Positions 1 through 8,539 of a stretch of DNA of 64,000 nucleotides are shown piece after piece; within the stretch, counting starts at the first letter, position 1, and the number at the start of each line of letters is the position of its first letter. The notes under the pieces are model-generated. The model did not search any database and was not told where the DNA came from. It saw only the letters and a list, made by a program, of their open reading frames with translations. Both the position numbers and the translations under genes were made by a program. Source of the DNA: Methylovulum miyakonense HT12. Its GTDB lineage: Bacteria > Pseudomonadota > Gammaproteobacteria > Methylococcales > Methylomonadaceae. The DNA is taken from NCBI RefSeq assembly GCF_000384075.1, contig NZ_KB913025.1:3388045-3452044 (forward strand). The letters are read 5' to 3'.

Positions 1-88
1 CGCTTTTGCAGGCCTGTTCCCCATCATCGCGGTATTGGCTTACGTCCAGTTAGCGCATTGGCTCAGCAACCGTAAATCTAAAACTTGA
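1..88 (+). CDS. C-terminus of a membrane protein, probably DUF1538 family (partial)
   Basis: The frame that opens at base 2 runs without a stop to TGA at 86-88 and encodes about 28 residues: a hydrophobic stretch (AFAGLFPIIAVLAYV) followed by a basic tail ending NRKSKT. The 5' part lies outside the window. A hydrophobic C-terminus directly upstream of a PII-like gene and a CBS gene matches the recurrent DUF1538 transporter / PII / CBS arrangement, so DUF1538 is the likely family. This assignment rests on context more than on the short visible sequence. The stop lies 8 bases before the next start, which suggests one operon. Confidence 0.5.
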   Translation, partial: AFAGLFPIIAVLAYVQLAHWLSNRKSKT

Positions 89-96
89 GGTTTTGT

Positions 97-447
97 ATGC
101 ACTTTAAATTGATTATCGCTTTTGTCGAAGATGATAAAACCGACCTGGTATTGGCAACCGCACGCGAAAACGGCGCAAAAGGGGCGACGGTGATTAACAA
201 CGCGCGGGGCGAAGGCCTGAAACAGTCAAAAACCTTTTTCGGCCTGACCTTGGAAACCCAGCGCGATGTGCTGCTGATGCTGGTTGAAGAGCATCTTAGC
301 CGCCATATTTTGGAGAAAATAGCCAGCGTTGCCGAATTCGACAACAAACCCGGAACCGGCATCGCTTTTCAGATTGATGTCGAAGACGCCATCGGCGTGA
401 CCCGCCAGATGGCCATATTAAGCCATGAAATTGAGGATAAATTATGA
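97..447 (+). CDS. PII-family nitrogen-regulator-like protein
   Basis: The product is 116 residues, the usual size of a PII (GlnB/GlnK-like) subunit. It begins with the typical first beta strand (HFKLIIAFVEDDKTD). It then shows a flexible T-loop-like segment around residues 35-55 (NNARGEGLKQSKTFFG) and a C-terminal strand (GIAFQIDVEDAIGVT). A canonical uridylylated Tyr at the T-loop tip is not evident, so this looks like a PII-like paralogue rather than GlnB itself. The ATG at 97 is chosen because GAGG at 87-90 sits about 6 bases upstream. It lies between the putative DUF1538 membrane protein and a CBS protein and overlaps the latter by 4 bases. It probably acts as a trimeric sensor controlling the membrane protein; that role is inference. 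Confidence 0.8.
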   Translation: MHFKLIIAFVEDDKTDLVLATARENGAKGATVINNARGEGLKQSKTFFGLTLETQRDVLLMLVEEHLSRHILEKIASVAEFDNKPGTGIAFQIDVEDAIGVTRQMAILSHEIEDKL

Positions 448-860
448 TTGAAAAAACTTTGGTCATCCGTGTCAAGGATGTCATGAAAACCGATTTTGGC
501 ACAATAGATGGCATCGCCACCGTCGCCGAAGCCTTGCGTATGATGAAAGCGCAAAAGACCTCAGTGCTGATCGTCAACAAACGCCATGACGATGACGAAT
601 ACGGCATCATCAATTCCGGCGACATTGCCCGCCATGTGCTGGCGAAAGACCGCGCACCCGAACGAGTCAATGTCTATGAAATCATGAGCAAACCCGTGAT
701 CTCAGTACATCCGGAAATGGACATCCGTTATTGCTCGCGCCTGTTTGCCGATTACAACCTGGTGCGGGCTCCAGTGATTGCCAACCGTGAAGTCATTGGC
801 ATGGTCAGCCCCAATTCTTTGGTTCTGGATGGCCTGTTTTTATTATCCCAACAACCTTGA
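444..860 (+). CDS. CBS-domain protein
   Basis: This 138-residue protein is essentially two CBS motifs. The first spans about residues 8-68 (VKDVMKTDFGTIDGIATVAE, with SGDIARHV at its end). The second spans about 75-130 (YEIMSKPVISVHPEMDI, with VIGMVSP near its end). Paired CBS motifs form a Bateman module that binds adenine nucleotides. No catalytic or DNA-binding domain is attached, so it is a stand-alone sensor. The start overlaps the stop of the PII-like gene (ATGA), implying translational coupling. The neighbours suggest that it helps the PII-like protein regulate the upstream membrane protein according to energy state; this is inference from context. Confidence 0.85.
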   Translation: MIEKTLVIRVKDVMKTDFGTIDGIATVAEALRMMKAQKTSVLIVNKRHDDDEYGIINSGDIARHVLAKDRAPERVNVYEIMSKPVISVHPEMDIRYCSRLFADYNLVRAPVIANREVIGMVSPNSLVLDGLFLLSQQP

Positions 861-1049
861 TAAGTGCGGAGATGAATCACAGATTTTGGTGCTTTTGCGT
901 TGAGAAATAGCATCGGGCAAAAAATATCAGTACAATTCGCACCCACAGAGTCGAGATGTTGAGCCAGTGGAAGTCCCTTTTAATGCTTATACGGTTATCA
1001 ATGTTGTAGTTCTGTTCTAACCGTAAGTTTTAATTTCAGGAGTTTTCCA

Positions 1050-1253
1050 ATGGCAACAGGTACTGTAAAGTGGTTTAACAACACCAAAGGTTTTGGTTTT
1101 ATCGCACCCGCAGAAGGCGGCGAAGATGTGTTCGTGCATCATTCCGTGATTCAGGGCGAAGGCTTTAAAACGTTGACCGAAGGTCAAAAAGTCACTTTCG
1201 ATATTGAATCAGGCCCTAAAGGTTTGACCGCAACTAATGTAAGCACCAAGTAA
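1050..1253 (+). CDS. Cold-shock protein (CspA family)
   Basis: This is a 67-residue single cold-shock domain. The RNA-binding motifs RNP1 (KGFGFIAP, about residues 13-20) and RNP2 (DVFVHHS, about 27-33) are intact, as is the opening GTVKWFNN. Proteins of this type bind single-stranded RNA and DNA and act as RNA chaperones or antiterminators in the cytoplasm. AGGAG lies about 8 bases before the ATG. The gene is monocistronic: roughly 190 bases of untranslated DNA precede it and a strong terminator follows. The long upstream region could be a leader with thermosensing structure as in cspA, but no conserved cold box was identified with certainty. The exact paralogue (CspA, CspC, CspD and so on) cannot be decided. 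Confidence 0.95.
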   Translation: MATGTVKWFNNTKGFGFIAPAEGGEDVFVHHSVIQGEGFKTLTEGQKVTFDIESGPKGLTATNVSTK

Positions 1254-1271
1254 TTTCACTTACATCGGCCT

Positions 1272-1309
1272 AAAAAAGCTTTTGTGATTTTTCACAAAAG
1301 CTTTTTTTA
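1272..1309 (+). terminator. Intrinsic terminator after the cold-shock gene
   Basis: A near-perfect hairpin (arms AAAAAAGCTTTTGTGA and TCACAAAAGCTTTTTT) starts 18 bases after the stop codon. The A-rich 5' arm and T-rich 3' arm would let it work in both directions. It isolates the csp transcript from the downstream glycosyltransferase. Confidence 0.85.
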
Positions 1310-1363
1310 TGGGCGGGAATTTTACAAAATTAACGCCTGCAACGCCGTATCCCAAAGCTTTTT

Positions 1364-2056
1364 ATGCGCTTCTCCATCATTATCCCAACCCTAAACGAAG
1401 CCGCTGGCATTGAAGCCTGCCTGTTGGCGTTGCAAGCCTTACGCGCCGATTGCGAACTGGTTGTGGTTGATGGTGGCAGTGTGGACGGAACGGTCAAATT
1501 GGCGATGCCGTTGGCGGATAAGGTGCTGGTTTCAAAGCCAGGGCGCGCCAGGCAAATGAACCATGGGGCAGGGCATGCGACTGGCGAGGTGCTGGTCTTC
1601 CTCCACGCCGACACTTATTTGCCGGCACAGGCCTTGGAACTGGTTGCCGCGCATTTGGATGGCATCCATCAATGGGGGCGTTTCGATGTTAGGTTGACCG
1701 GCCCGCATGTCATGCTGAAAGTCATCGCATGCATGATGAATTGGCGGTCGCGTTGGACAGGGATTGCCACGGGTGACCAAGTGATTTTCGCCACGCGCGG
1801 TGCGTTTGTGGCGGCGGGGGCTTATCCTGACATAGCGCTGATGGAAGACATTGCATTTAGTAAGGCCTTGAAAAAAATCAGCAAACCTGCCTGCTTAAAA
1901 GCCAAGGCAAGCAGTTCAGGCCGCCGATGGGAACGCCATGGCGTTTTGCAAACCATGGTGCTGATGTGGTGGCTACGCGGGCGTTTTGCTTGCGGGGCCG
2001 ATCCCGACAAACTGGCGGCACTGTATGCCAAGGGGCGGTTATGGACATGTGGTTGA
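1364..2056 (+). CDS. Family 2 glycosyltransferase, TIGR04283 type
   Basis: This 230-residue GT-A fold enzyme opens with SIIIPTLNEAAGIEAC and has the nucleotide-sugar motif VVDGGSVDGT. It then carries the features of the short TIGR04283 subfamily: GRARQMNHGA, FLHADT with its metal-binding acidic residue, WGRFDVRL, GDQVIF, LMEDIAFS and a distal RRWERHG motif. Members are often labelled arsenosugar-biosynthesis-associated glycosyltransferases, but many are in genomes without that pathway, so the acceptor is unknown. The C-terminus overlaps the next gene by 16 bases, suggesting co-transcription with the sterol-desaturase-family enzyme. No strong ribosome-binding site is visible before the ATG at 1364. 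Confidence 0.85.
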   Translation: MRFSIIIPTLNEAAGIEACLLALQALRADCELVVVDGGSVDGTVKLAMPLADKVLVSKPGRARQMNHGAGHATGEVLVFLHADTYLPAQALELVAAHLDGIHQWGRFDVRLTGPHVMLKVIACMMNWRSRWTGIATGDQVIFATRGAFVAAGAYPDIALMEDIAFSKALKKISKPACLKAKASSSGRRWERHGVLQTMVLMWWLRGRFACGADPDKLAALYAKGRLWTCG

Positions 2057-2832
2057 GGTTGGCGGTGGCGGCCGGGATTTTTATCTTGATGATAGGCCTG
2101 GAAGCGTGGGTGCCGTGCCGTACAGACGGAATTGACCGTAAACACCGCTGGCTTAGCAACCTTGGCCTTGCCGCATCCAATATGCTGGCCATGCGCATCA
2201 CTATCGGCGGCCTGGCGTATCTGGCGGCGGATTATGCCCAAGCGCAAGGCATAGGCCTGTTGAATTGGCTGCACTTGGGCGGGCCGTTGGCGCTTACCCT
2301 AAGCTTGGTGTGGCTGGATTTCGCCATTTACTGGCAACATGTCGCCAGCCACCATATCCCGATGTTCTGGCGTTTGCACCAAGTGCACCATAGTGATCTG
2401 GCGATTGACGCCACCACCGCCGTACGCTTCCATCCGCTGGAAATAGCCCTATCGATGGTTTATAAAACCCTGTGCATCCTTTTTATAGGGGCGAACCCAT
2501 TGGCGGTGATCCTATTCGAAATGATCCTGAATGGTGCCGCGACGTTTAACCATAGCAACATCAGGATTCCCGTCCCGCTGGAAAAAGCCCTGCGTTGGCT
2601 AGTCATCACCCCCGACCTGCACCGCATCCACCATTCCGCTTTGCCCGTTGAAACCAATAGCAATTATGGTTTCTCAATCCCCTTGTGGGATAGGCTGTTT
2701 GGCACCTTTACGGCCCATCCCCAGCTGCCACAAACCACGATGGTTATTGGTTTGGCCCAGTTCCGCAACCCCCATGATGTGGCTTTTTGGGCGTTATTAA
2801 AGATGCCGTTTAAATATTGGCACACTGGGTAA
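2041..2832 (+). CDS. Sterol desaturase / fatty acid hydroxylase family membrane di-iron protein
   Basis: The product is 263 residues when read from ATG 2041 (ATG 2047 is also possible). The histidine clusters that bind the di-iron centre are intact: HVASHH at residues 100-105, HQVHH shortly after, a single conserved His in VRFHPLE, and HRIHHS near residue 198. Hydrophobic segments near the N-terminus and flanking the His boxes fit an integral membrane oxygenase. Family members hydroxylate or desaturate lipids, sterols or carotenoids. The substrate here cannot be told, although methanotrophs with sterols or hopanoids often carry several paralogues. The start lies inside the glycosyltransferase gene, so the two are probably translated together and might modify the same lipid; that link is inference. 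Confidence 0.85.
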   Translation: MDMWLRLAVAAGIFILMIGLEAWVPCRTDGIDRKHRWLSNLGLAASNMLAMRITIGGLAYLAADYAQAQGIGLLNWLHLGGPLALTLSLVWLDFAIYWQHVASHHIPMFWRLHQVHHSDLAIDATTAVRFHPLEIALSMVYKTLCILFIGANPLAVILFEMILNGAATFNHSNIRIPVPLEKALRWLVITPDLHRIHHSALPVETNSNYGFSIPLWDRLFGTFTAHPQLPQTTMVIGLAQFRNPHDVAFWALLKMPFKYWHTG

Positions 2833-3036
2833 AACGCAAGCCCGTAAGCCTATAAACGGGTAAATCCGACAAGTTTCCTAGGAATAAAATTGGTATTTTT
2901 TCCCAGTACCGATATATTAGGCGGCCAGCTCCGGCAAATCCTTTTACTGGTGGGGAGTTTATTGCGTAAGCTTCGGTTTTTAAAACAAATAACAAATAAA
3001 ATCTGCGGGCAGCAGATAATAAAGGAGGCATATCCC

Positions 3037-3447
3037 ATGAACAGAGTCATTCCAATCGCATTCCTGGCTTTATTTTCATTCACGGCTAGCCATGCCACCG
3101 AGCATCATAGCGGCCATGGCGGCGGCGTTATGGGGGGTGGCGGCGGTGGCGGCGGGTGCATGAAACCGAAGCTGGCGAAATTCACCCCGGAGCACTTGGC
3201 GACGGCCGCACCGGAAAGTGAAATTTCCTTTGTGGTGCTTAACATCGAGCATCCCAGCCAAATTTCAGTGAGGATCAAAGACATCCCTGTGGAAATCCTC
3301 ACCGAATACAAGGAGCCGTTTTATTTGGTGAAAACCAAACTGCCCGCCAGCTTGCGTAACACCGCCGCCCGTGTCAACATTAAAATCAGCGCAAAATCAG
3401 CGCATTGCGAAGGGGAAGGCGGCTGGTTACTGAAAATATCCGGTTAG
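3037..3447 (+). CDS. Small secreted Gly/His-rich protein, unknown function
   Basis: This 136-residue protein has a clear Sec signal peptide (MNRVIPIAFLALF, then a probable cleavage after SHA near residue 19). The mature N-terminus is a low-complexity Gly/His stretch (EHHSGHGGG, then eight Gly, then CMKPK). About 85 residues of compact beta-rich-looking sequence with one further Cys near the C-terminus follow. The start is fixed by AAAGGAGG at 3021-3028. The His, Met and Cys residues could bind copper or another metal, but no known metal-binding motif is matched. I do not recognise the family. It is monocistronic and precedes a long palindrome. Confidence 0.7.
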   Translation: MNRVIPIAFLALFSFTASHATEHHSGHGGGVMGGGGGGGGCMKPKLAKFTPEHLATAAPESEISFVVLNIEHPSQISVRIKDIPVEILTEYKEPFYLVKTKLPASLRNTAARVNIKISAKSAHCEGEGGWLLKISG

Positions 3448-3521
3448 GCATTGCCGCTGTTAAGCACGTAACCAAAAGCCTTTTGACATAATGAAAGGTT
3501 CATTTGCCCCTCCCTTATTTG

Positions 3522-3582
3522 CCACGAAGGGCATGGAGATCCTGGAGAAACAATAATTTCGTGATCTCCGTGCCCTTCGTGG
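3522..3582. repeat. Long intergenic palindrome
   Basis: The arms 3522-3541 (CCACGAAGGGCATGGAGATC) and 3563-3582 pair over 20 bases with one mismatch, around a 21-base loop. It lies in the gap after the secreted Gly/His protein. The sequence type (CCACGAAGG with TCTCCGTG) resembles widespread small non-autonomous palindromic elements and is related in style to the hairpin at 36345-36386. Without a T-tract it is not a typical terminator. Confidence 0.7.
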
Positions 3583-3673
3583 TGGGTGCAAAAGGTTAAA
3601 GGGCCTTTGGACGGTCACTTACACACGTTAAGCTCCCTTAGGCCAGGTGCCAGACACACATTTATCTTTAAAA

Positions 3674-3976
3674 ATGGTAGAACCGAAAATTTATCTCAAT
3701 GTGCCTTACGCCCAAAAAGATGCCGCAAAAGCTTTGGGTGCGCGGTGGGACGCCGCTAATAAAAAATGGTATGTGACCGGTGATAAGGACATTACGCTTT
3801 TTGCACAATGGCAACCGGGGTCTTCCAGTTCGCCGGTGCCGACCGCTGGCAACCTTAAGGCACAGGCTGTCCCTAAAACCAATGCTTCAGGCAAAAAGCC
3901 GGTTCTGGGCGTGGTCACCTTGGCGGCGGATAAGCATTTTGTGGCCTATAGCGGCGATGAGCCGCCGTGGGATTGA
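3674..3976 (+). CDS. DUF5710-domain protein
   Basis: This protein is 100 residues from ATG 3674; a GTG at 3647 would add nine residues. The N-terminal 45 residues match the DUF5710 pattern: YLNVPYAQKDAAKALGARWD followed by KKWYV. That short domain usually occurs inside larger DNA-handling proteins such as primase- or topoisomerase-like enzymes, often on mobile elements. Here it is nearly alone, followed by a Ser/Pro-rich linker and a short C-terminal tail ending in GDEPPWD. The function is unknown. It converges on argC across a palindromic terminator. Ribosome-binding signals are weak for both starts. Confidence 0.75.
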   Translation: MVEPKIYLNVPYAQKDAAKALGARWDAANKKWYVTGDKDITLFAQWQPGSSSSPVPTAGNLKAQAVPKTNASGKKPVLGVVTLAADKHFVAYSGDEPPWD

Positions 3977-3997
3977 TGCTTCCGAAAGGCCGCCCCC

Positions 3998-4060
3998 GAT
4001 CCCCCAATAACGCTTCCGTTGTTTGGCGAAAGCGTTATTGGCTATCCTGTTTGGGGGATC
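3998..4060. terminator. Nested palindrome between convergent genes
   Basis: Two stems share this stretch. The outer arms GATCCCCCAA (3998-4007) and TTGGGGGATC (4051-4060) are perfect. Inner arms CCAATAACGCTT (4004-4015) and AAGCGTTATTGG (4030-4041) are also perfect. It sits between the DUF5710 gene and argC, which converge, and probably ends transcription from both sides. There is no T-tract, so termination is inferred from position. Confidence 0.55.
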
Positions 4061-4150
4061 AGGGCGGGCTCAGGTTATCCGTGTACAGGCTACTACTTGG
4101 GGTTAACAGCAAACCTATGGCTTTGCCGGGGTGGTTTTGGGCCGGGGCAT

Positions 4151-5182
4151 TTAGGGATACAACGCCACCGTCGCCAACCCTAGGGTTTCTTCCAGGCCAA
4201 ACATCAAATTCATATTTTGCACCGCTTGTCCTGAGGCGCCTTTGACCAGGTTGTCGATGACCGAGAGCACGACCAAAGTGTTTCCGCCTTGTGGCTGGTG
4301 CAGGGCGATTTGGCAATTGTTGCTGCCACGCACGTTGCGGGTGTCGGGATGTGCGCCTGGCGGGAGGACATCGACAAAGGCTTCGTTTTGGTAGCGTTGT
4401 TCGTACAGGGCTTGGATGTCCTTCGCGCCGACCTTCAACTGTGCGTACAAGGTGGCGTGGATGCCGCGTATCATGGGGATCAGATGCGGGACGAAGGTCA
4501 ACTGCACGGCTTGCCCGGCGGCGGTGCCCAGGCCTTGGCGGATTTCCGGCAAGTGCCGGTGGCCGCCGACGGCGTAAGCTTTGAAACTTTCCCCGGTTTC
4601 GCTCATCAATGTCGCCAATTCCGCTTTGCGGCCGGCACCGCTGGCACCGGATTTGACATCGGCGATCAAGTGGCCGAGGTCAACTAGCTGGTTTTCAATG
4701 AGTGGCAAGAAGCCCAGTTGCACGGCAGTCGGGTAGCAACCAGGGCAAGCGACTAGGTTGGCTTGTTGAATGGCTGCGCGGTTGGTTTCCGGCAGGCCGT
4801 AGACGGCGTGTTTGACCAGCTCCGGGCAGGCGTGCGCCATACCATACCAATGTTGCCATTCGTCGACATTTTGCAGCCGGAAATCGGCGGACAAGTCGAT
4901 GACCTTAACGCCGCGTTCCAGCAAAGCTTCCGCCATGTGCATCGCCGTGCCGTTGGGTGTGGCAAAAAACACCACATCGCAGTGCGCCAGGGTCTCTATT
5001 TCCGGCTGGGTGAAGGTGACGTCCAGCAATTTGCGTAGGCTCGGATACACCGCATCCACCCGTACCCCGGCATCGGCGCGTGAGGTGACTATGGCCACTT
5101 CCACATCCGGGTGCCGTGCCAAAATCCGTAATAGTTCCACACCGGTATAACCTGTGCCGCCTACAATGCCTGCTTTAATCAT
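4151..5182 (-). CDS. argC: N-acetyl-gamma-glutamyl-phosphate reductase
   Basis: This 343-residue enzyme is of normal ArgC length and reduces N-acetylglutamyl phosphate with NADPH in the third step of arginine synthesis (cytoplasm). The N-terminus has the nucleotide-binding loop [14 protein letters not shown]. The catalytic cysteine is C149 in ACPGCYPT, and [13 protein letters not shown] and the C-terminal [18 protein letters not shown] are typical family blocks. The start is the ATG at 5182, preceded by GGACAA; an open frame continues upstream but lacks family similarity. No other arg gene is adjacent. It is transcribed divergently from the quinone oxidoreductase gene. Confidence 0.97.
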   Translation of the reverse strand: MIKAGIVGGTGYTGVELLRILARHPDVEVAIVTSRADAGVRVDAVYPSLRKLLDVTFTQPEIETLAHCDVVFFATPNGTAMHMAEALLERGVKVIDLSADFRLQNVDEWQHWYGMAHACPELVKHAVYGLPETNRAAIQQANLVACPGCYPTAVQLGFLPLIENQLVDLGHLIADVKSGASGAGRKAELATLMSETGESFKAYAVGGHRHLPEIRQGLGTAAGQAVQLTFVPHLIPMIRGIHATLYAQLKVGAKDIQALYEQRYQNEAFVDVLPPGAHPDTRNVRGSNNCQIALHQPQGGNTLVVLSVIDNLVKGASGQAVQNMNLMFGLEETLGLATVALYP

Positions 5183-5366
5183 GGGTTGTCCTGTTGTTGC
5201 TGTTTCAATTATTTGGGTATCTAGGTAATGGTTTACGCTGGAGCTGATAAATGACAAAGGGCAAGGAAGATAGCACCGCCTATACCATAACGTCAATTGC
5301 CAGCCATTCCGCCGGAAAAGAAAATGTTTATAATAACCCATTGTCTTTTTAGTTGATTGTAACTCC

Positions 5367-6338
5367 ATGCGCGTAATCGAAATACAAGAGTGTGCTTTAT
5401 CGCCAACCGAGCGGGCTGTGCCTGTACCCGCCGCGCATCAGGTGCTCATTAAAGTTGCCGCTGCCGGGGTCAACCGTCCTGATGTCATGCAGCGCAAAGG
5501 CTTGTATCCGCCCCCGCCTGGCGCGTCGGATATTCCTGGCCTTGAAATTGCCGGGACGGTGGTGGAGCTGGGGGAGTCGGTCAGCCAGTTAAAAACGGGT
5601 GACACCGTATGCGCTTTGGTCACGGGCGGCGGTTATGCCGAGTATTGTTTGGCTTCGGCGGCACTATGTTTGCCTGTGCCAGAAGGTTTGTCTTTAGCCG
5701 AAGCGGCGGCCTTGCCGGAAACTTTTTTTACCGTCTGGAGCAACGTCTTCGACCGTGCCCGTTTGGCCATCAACGAAACCTTATTGGTGCATGGCGGCGG
5801 CAGTGGCATAGGCACAGCCGCGATCCAACTTGCCAAAGCTTTCGGGGCGACCGTGTATGTCACCGCGGGTTCCGAAGAAAAATGCCAATTTTGCCGCGCA
5901 TTAGGGGCGGAAGCCGCAATTAATTACCGCGAACAGGATTTTGTTGAAAAAATCTTGGAATTGACGGCGAACCGTGGTGTGGATGTGATCCTCGACATGG
6001 TCGGCGGTGATTACTTGCCACGCAATATCACCTGTTTGGCGACGGACGGACGATTGGTACAAATCGCCGTGCAGAACGGCGTTAAAGCTGAGCTAAACTT
6101 GTGGAATGTCATGCTAAAACGCCTGACCATCACCGGTTCCACCTTACGCGCACGGGATGATGCCTTTAAGGCCGCCATTGCCCGGAAACTTTATGACAAG
6201 GTCTGGCCTTTATTGGCGGCGGGCACTCTCAAACCCATTATCCATCGTATTTTCCCCCTTGACGATGCCGCGCTGGCCCATGAGTTGATGGAAAGCAGCC
6301 AACACATCGGCAAAATTATCTTGCAGGTTTCACCATGA
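5367..6338 (+). CDS. NAD(P)H:quinone oxidoreductase, PIG3 type (MDR superfamily)
   Basis: This 323-residue zinc-independent medium-chain reductase matches the PIG3/TIGR02824 subgroup. Diagnostic segments include [32 protein letters not shown], the Rossmann loop [20 protein letters not shown] around residue 143, and the C-terminal GKIIL. It should reduce quinones or alpha,beta-unsaturated carbonyls with NADPH in the cytoplasm. It overlaps the sulfurtransferase gene by 4 bases (ATGA), so the two are translationally coupled. TATAAT at 5329-5334 could be the -10 element, but no good -35 is visible at the right distance. Confidence 0.93.
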   Translation: MRVIEIQECALSPTERAVPVPAAHQVLIKVAAAGVNRPDVMQRKGLYPPPPGASDIPGLEIAGTVVELGESVSQLKTGDTVCALVTGGGYAEYCLASAALCLPVPEGLSLAEAAALPETFFTVWSNVFDRARLAINETLLVHGGGSGIGTAAIQLAKAFGATVYVTAGSEEKCQFCRALGAEAAINYREQDFVEKILELTANRGVDVILDMVGGDYLPRNITCLATDGRLVQIAVQNGVKAELNLWNVMLKRLTITGSTLRARDDAFKAAIARKLYDKVWPLLAAGTLKPIIHRIFPLDDAALAHELMESSQHIGKIILQVSP

Positions 6339-7180
6339 GCTACACCACTTTAATTTCCGCTACTGATTTGCGGGCTAATTTGGCCAATCCGGATTGGGCC
6401 GTCGTCGATTGCCGGTTTTCCCTGGCCGATAGCCATGCCGGGCGCATGGCCTATCAATTCGGGCATATCCCTGGCGCCCGTTATGCTGACCTGAACCAAG
6501 ATTTATCATCAGCCATCACCGCCCAGACAGGCCGCCATCCTTTGCCGGATTTTCGGGTGTTGGCAAAAAAATTAGGTGCCTGGGGCATAGCCAACCATAG
6601 CCAAGTGGTGGTTTATGATGATGCCTACGGTGCGTTTGCCGGGCGTTTATGGTGGTTGTTGCGCTGCATGGGACATAAGAAAGTCGCGGTTTTGGATGGT
6701 GGCATCAAGCATTGGCAACAACAGGGGCTGCCGCTCACCACGGTGTTGCCCAAGCCCAAAGTCACGGTGTTCAGGGCGTATCTGGACACCTCGGCTTGGT
6801 TGGATGCCAGGGCTGTGGAAAATGGTTTGGCGGCTAAAAAACTCCGCCTGATTGATGCGCGCACGCCGGAACGTTACCGTGGCGAACAGGAGCCGATAGA
6901 CCCTGTGGCGGGGCATGTCCCGGGTGCATTAAACCGGCCGTTCCAGCATAATCTGGATAAGGAAGGGCTGTTTTTACCAGCGGCGGCTCTGCGGCGACAG
7001 TTTGCTGTGTTGACAGTCGGGTTCGCGCCGGATGAAGTCGCCCATAACTGTGGTTCGGGGGTGACGGCTTGCCACAATTTGCTGGCGATGGAGCATGCCG
7101 GAATGGTTGGTTCGAAGCTGTATGCCGGCTCATGGAGCGAGTGGATTAGGGATGGCAATCGGGGCGTGGCGACACAATGA
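6335..7180 (+). CDS. sseA: Sulfurtransferase, two rhodanese domains (SseA type)
   Basis: The 281 residues contain two rhodanese modules, the N-terminal one inactive and the C-terminal one catalytic. The active-site loop CGSGVTAC begins at C239 and has the Gly-Ser-Gly-Val-Thr pattern of 3-mercaptopyruvate sulfurtransferases rather than the Arg-rich loop of thiosulfate sulfurtransferases. Other family marks are DCRFSL, GHIPGARYADLNQDLS, VVVYDD and LIDARTPERYRGEQEPIDP. The substrate preference is therefore predicted as 3-mercaptopyruvate, yielding pyruvate and an enzyme persulfide in the cytoplasm. It is coupled to the upstream quinone oxidoreductase; a joint role in thiol or redox homeostasis is possible but unproven. 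Confidence 0.92.
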   Translation: MSYTTLISATDLRANLANPDWAVVDCRFSLADSHAGRMAYQFGHIPGARYADLNQDLSSAITAQTGRHPLPDFRVLAKKLGAWGIANHSQVVVYDDAYGAFAGRLWWLLRCMGHKKVAVLDGGIKHWQQQGLPLTTVLPKPKVTVFRAYLDTSAWLDARAVENGLAAKKLRLIDARTPERYRGEQEPIDPVAGHVPGALNRPFQHNLDKEGLFLPAAALRRQFAVLTVGFAPDEVAHNCGSGVTACHNLLAMEHAGMVGSKLYAGSWSEWIRDGNRGVATQ

Positions 7181-7347
7181 CAGCTTGTTTTGCTGGTCCA
7201 GTGAGTGAATTTTAGACGATGCTGGTTTTTTTACGGGCTAATACGGCGTGTAAGTTATGTCGGGGTTTTTATACGCCACTATGTTATACCGCAATATAAG
7301 GTGTGTGAGTACGGGTCTGTCTTTGATAATTTTGTAAGGGGAATAGG

Positions 7348-7929
7348 ATGTTAATTCGGCCAGACCGTCTTGCTACAAAAATAGAGTTAGTCGATGTCCA
7401 GCATCAAAAGCTATTTGAACTGCTGACAAAATTATCCGAAGGCTTTGGCCAGGGTAGCCCCAATGAGAAGCTGATTGGCGACGCTTTGCAAGAACTGATG
7501 GCTTATGCGGACAAGCATTTTCTTGAGGAAGAGTTGCTGATGCTAAGAAGCAAACTGGATCCTAGGCATATCAAAATTCACCGTATGGAGCATAGGTCGT
7601 TTATGTACGATGCAAAAAGTATGTGGGAGCATTTGTGTGTCGAAGAAGATTTGGCGAGCGTCGCCGAAAAATTGGTGCGCTTTATTACGTCTTGGCTAAT
7701 CTTTCATATCTTGGGGATAGATAAGACAATGTCCACACAAATATTTGCCATCCAGCACGGTGCTAGCCCCGAACAAGCTTATGAGGCCCGTCACGCGGTT
7801 AAATACGATGCCGACATCACCCACATGATGTTGGATTCTGTGTTGGATTTATGGCATCTGTCGTTGGAGCGTTGCCATAAATTGGAAGAAGAGCTGGCCC
7901 GCTGTAGGGATGTCCCACCCGGCAGGTGA
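7348..7929 (+). CDS. Hemerythrin-domain protein
   Basis: The first 130 of 193 residues form a hemerythrin four-helix bundle with the full set of expected di-iron ligands: H19 (DVQHQKLF), H57 and E61 (DKHFLEEE), H78 and H82 (HRMEH), H120 and D125 (FHILGID). Single-domain bacteriohemerythrins bind O2 reversibly, and in methanotrophs one is proposed to supply O2 to particulate methane monooxygenase. This protein differs by a roughly 60-residue helical C-terminal extension, so sensing or another role is equally possible. There is no signal peptide, so it is cytoplasmic. AGGGGAAT lies just before the ATG. Confidence 0.88.
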   Translation: MLIRPDRLATKIELVDVQHQKLFELLTKLSEGFGQGSPNEKLIGDALQELMAYADKHFLEEELLMLRSKLDPRHIKIHRMEHRSFMYDAKSMWEHLCVEEDLASVAEKLVRFITSWLIFHILGIDKTMSTQIFAIQHGASPEQAYEARHAVKYDADITHMMLDSVLDLWHLSLERCHKLEEELARCRDVPPGR

Positions 7930-8539
7930 CCGCCTTCCCTAGCCCGGCAACAATAGCAAAAATTCCCGCCTGCCATCGGGGGAAAGCCAAGTTCTATACT
8001 GGTTTGTACGGGCCTTATCTAGGCGCCATCCCTGAAAACCAACATCAACGTGTCATCAAACAAGCGGCCTGGGCCAGCATAGGACGCTTTAACTGCACTG
8101 GCCAACGGGTCTCGCGGCTCGCCCGGTCCTCTTGGCTTTCTCCAAAAAATTCGGCCCTTATATTGGGGCTGTCGCCTATTTCATTGTTAAAGCCTTATGC
8201 CAGCCTATCACGCCTGTGGTGCGATCTATTCTGCCGCAGAAGACGCGCCCCAGCATACAGAAAACCACCAACATTTTACGTAGAAATAAGCAGCAGTTGG
8301 CTATGCGTTGTTGATATAACAACACCGGGATACGTGCGTAATGGTCGTTTTTTAATGAATCCAAGCGCTTAGGAAGTGGCATATATATTGATTACTGAAT
8401 GTCACACATCGGCGATTTTTAAGGATTTCAGGTGTGATTTTGCTTCCTGAGGGCTTTTTCAGGGATATCCGGCGAATGCTTGGTTATCTGGAGGCTTTAA
8501 GGGGCAAACATTCATTTAAGATTTTTATAGAGGTTTATT
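7930..8539. other. Gene-free stretch before the haloperoxidase gene
   Basis: No convincing gene is seen. Short open frames on both strands (for example 8132-8314, plus) start at non-ATG codons without a ribosome-binding site and show no family features. Two in different frames share a GPY(L/I)GA(I/V) motif, which might hint at a decayed gene, but this is too weak to call. The final 140 bases probably hold the promoter and leader of the next gene, which has GAGG 8-11 bases before its ATG. Confidence 0.5.

Noticed and set aside
1927-2040. Longer start for the sterol-desaturase-family gene
   Set aside because: The extra 38 residues lie deep in the glycosyltransferase gene and are not family-like; ATG 2041 gives a normal N-terminus.
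2890-3036. Longer start for the secreted Gly/His protein
   Set aside because: It would bury the signal peptide; AAAGGAGG directly before ATG 3037 decides the start.
5183-5368. Longer start for argC reaching 5368
   Set aside because: The extra 62 residues lack ArgC similarity; MIKAGIVGG at 5182 is the standard N-terminus and has a ribosome-binding site.
8132-8314. 60-codon frame beginning with a TTG codon
   Set aside because: Non-ATG start without ribosome-binding site; the GPYIGA motif shared with a frame 150 bases earlier is too short to support a gene.
7926-8372. 148-codon plus-strand frame overlapping the hemerythrin stop
   Set aside because: No family features, no ribosome-binding site, and composition like translated non-coding DNA; starts inside the previous gene.
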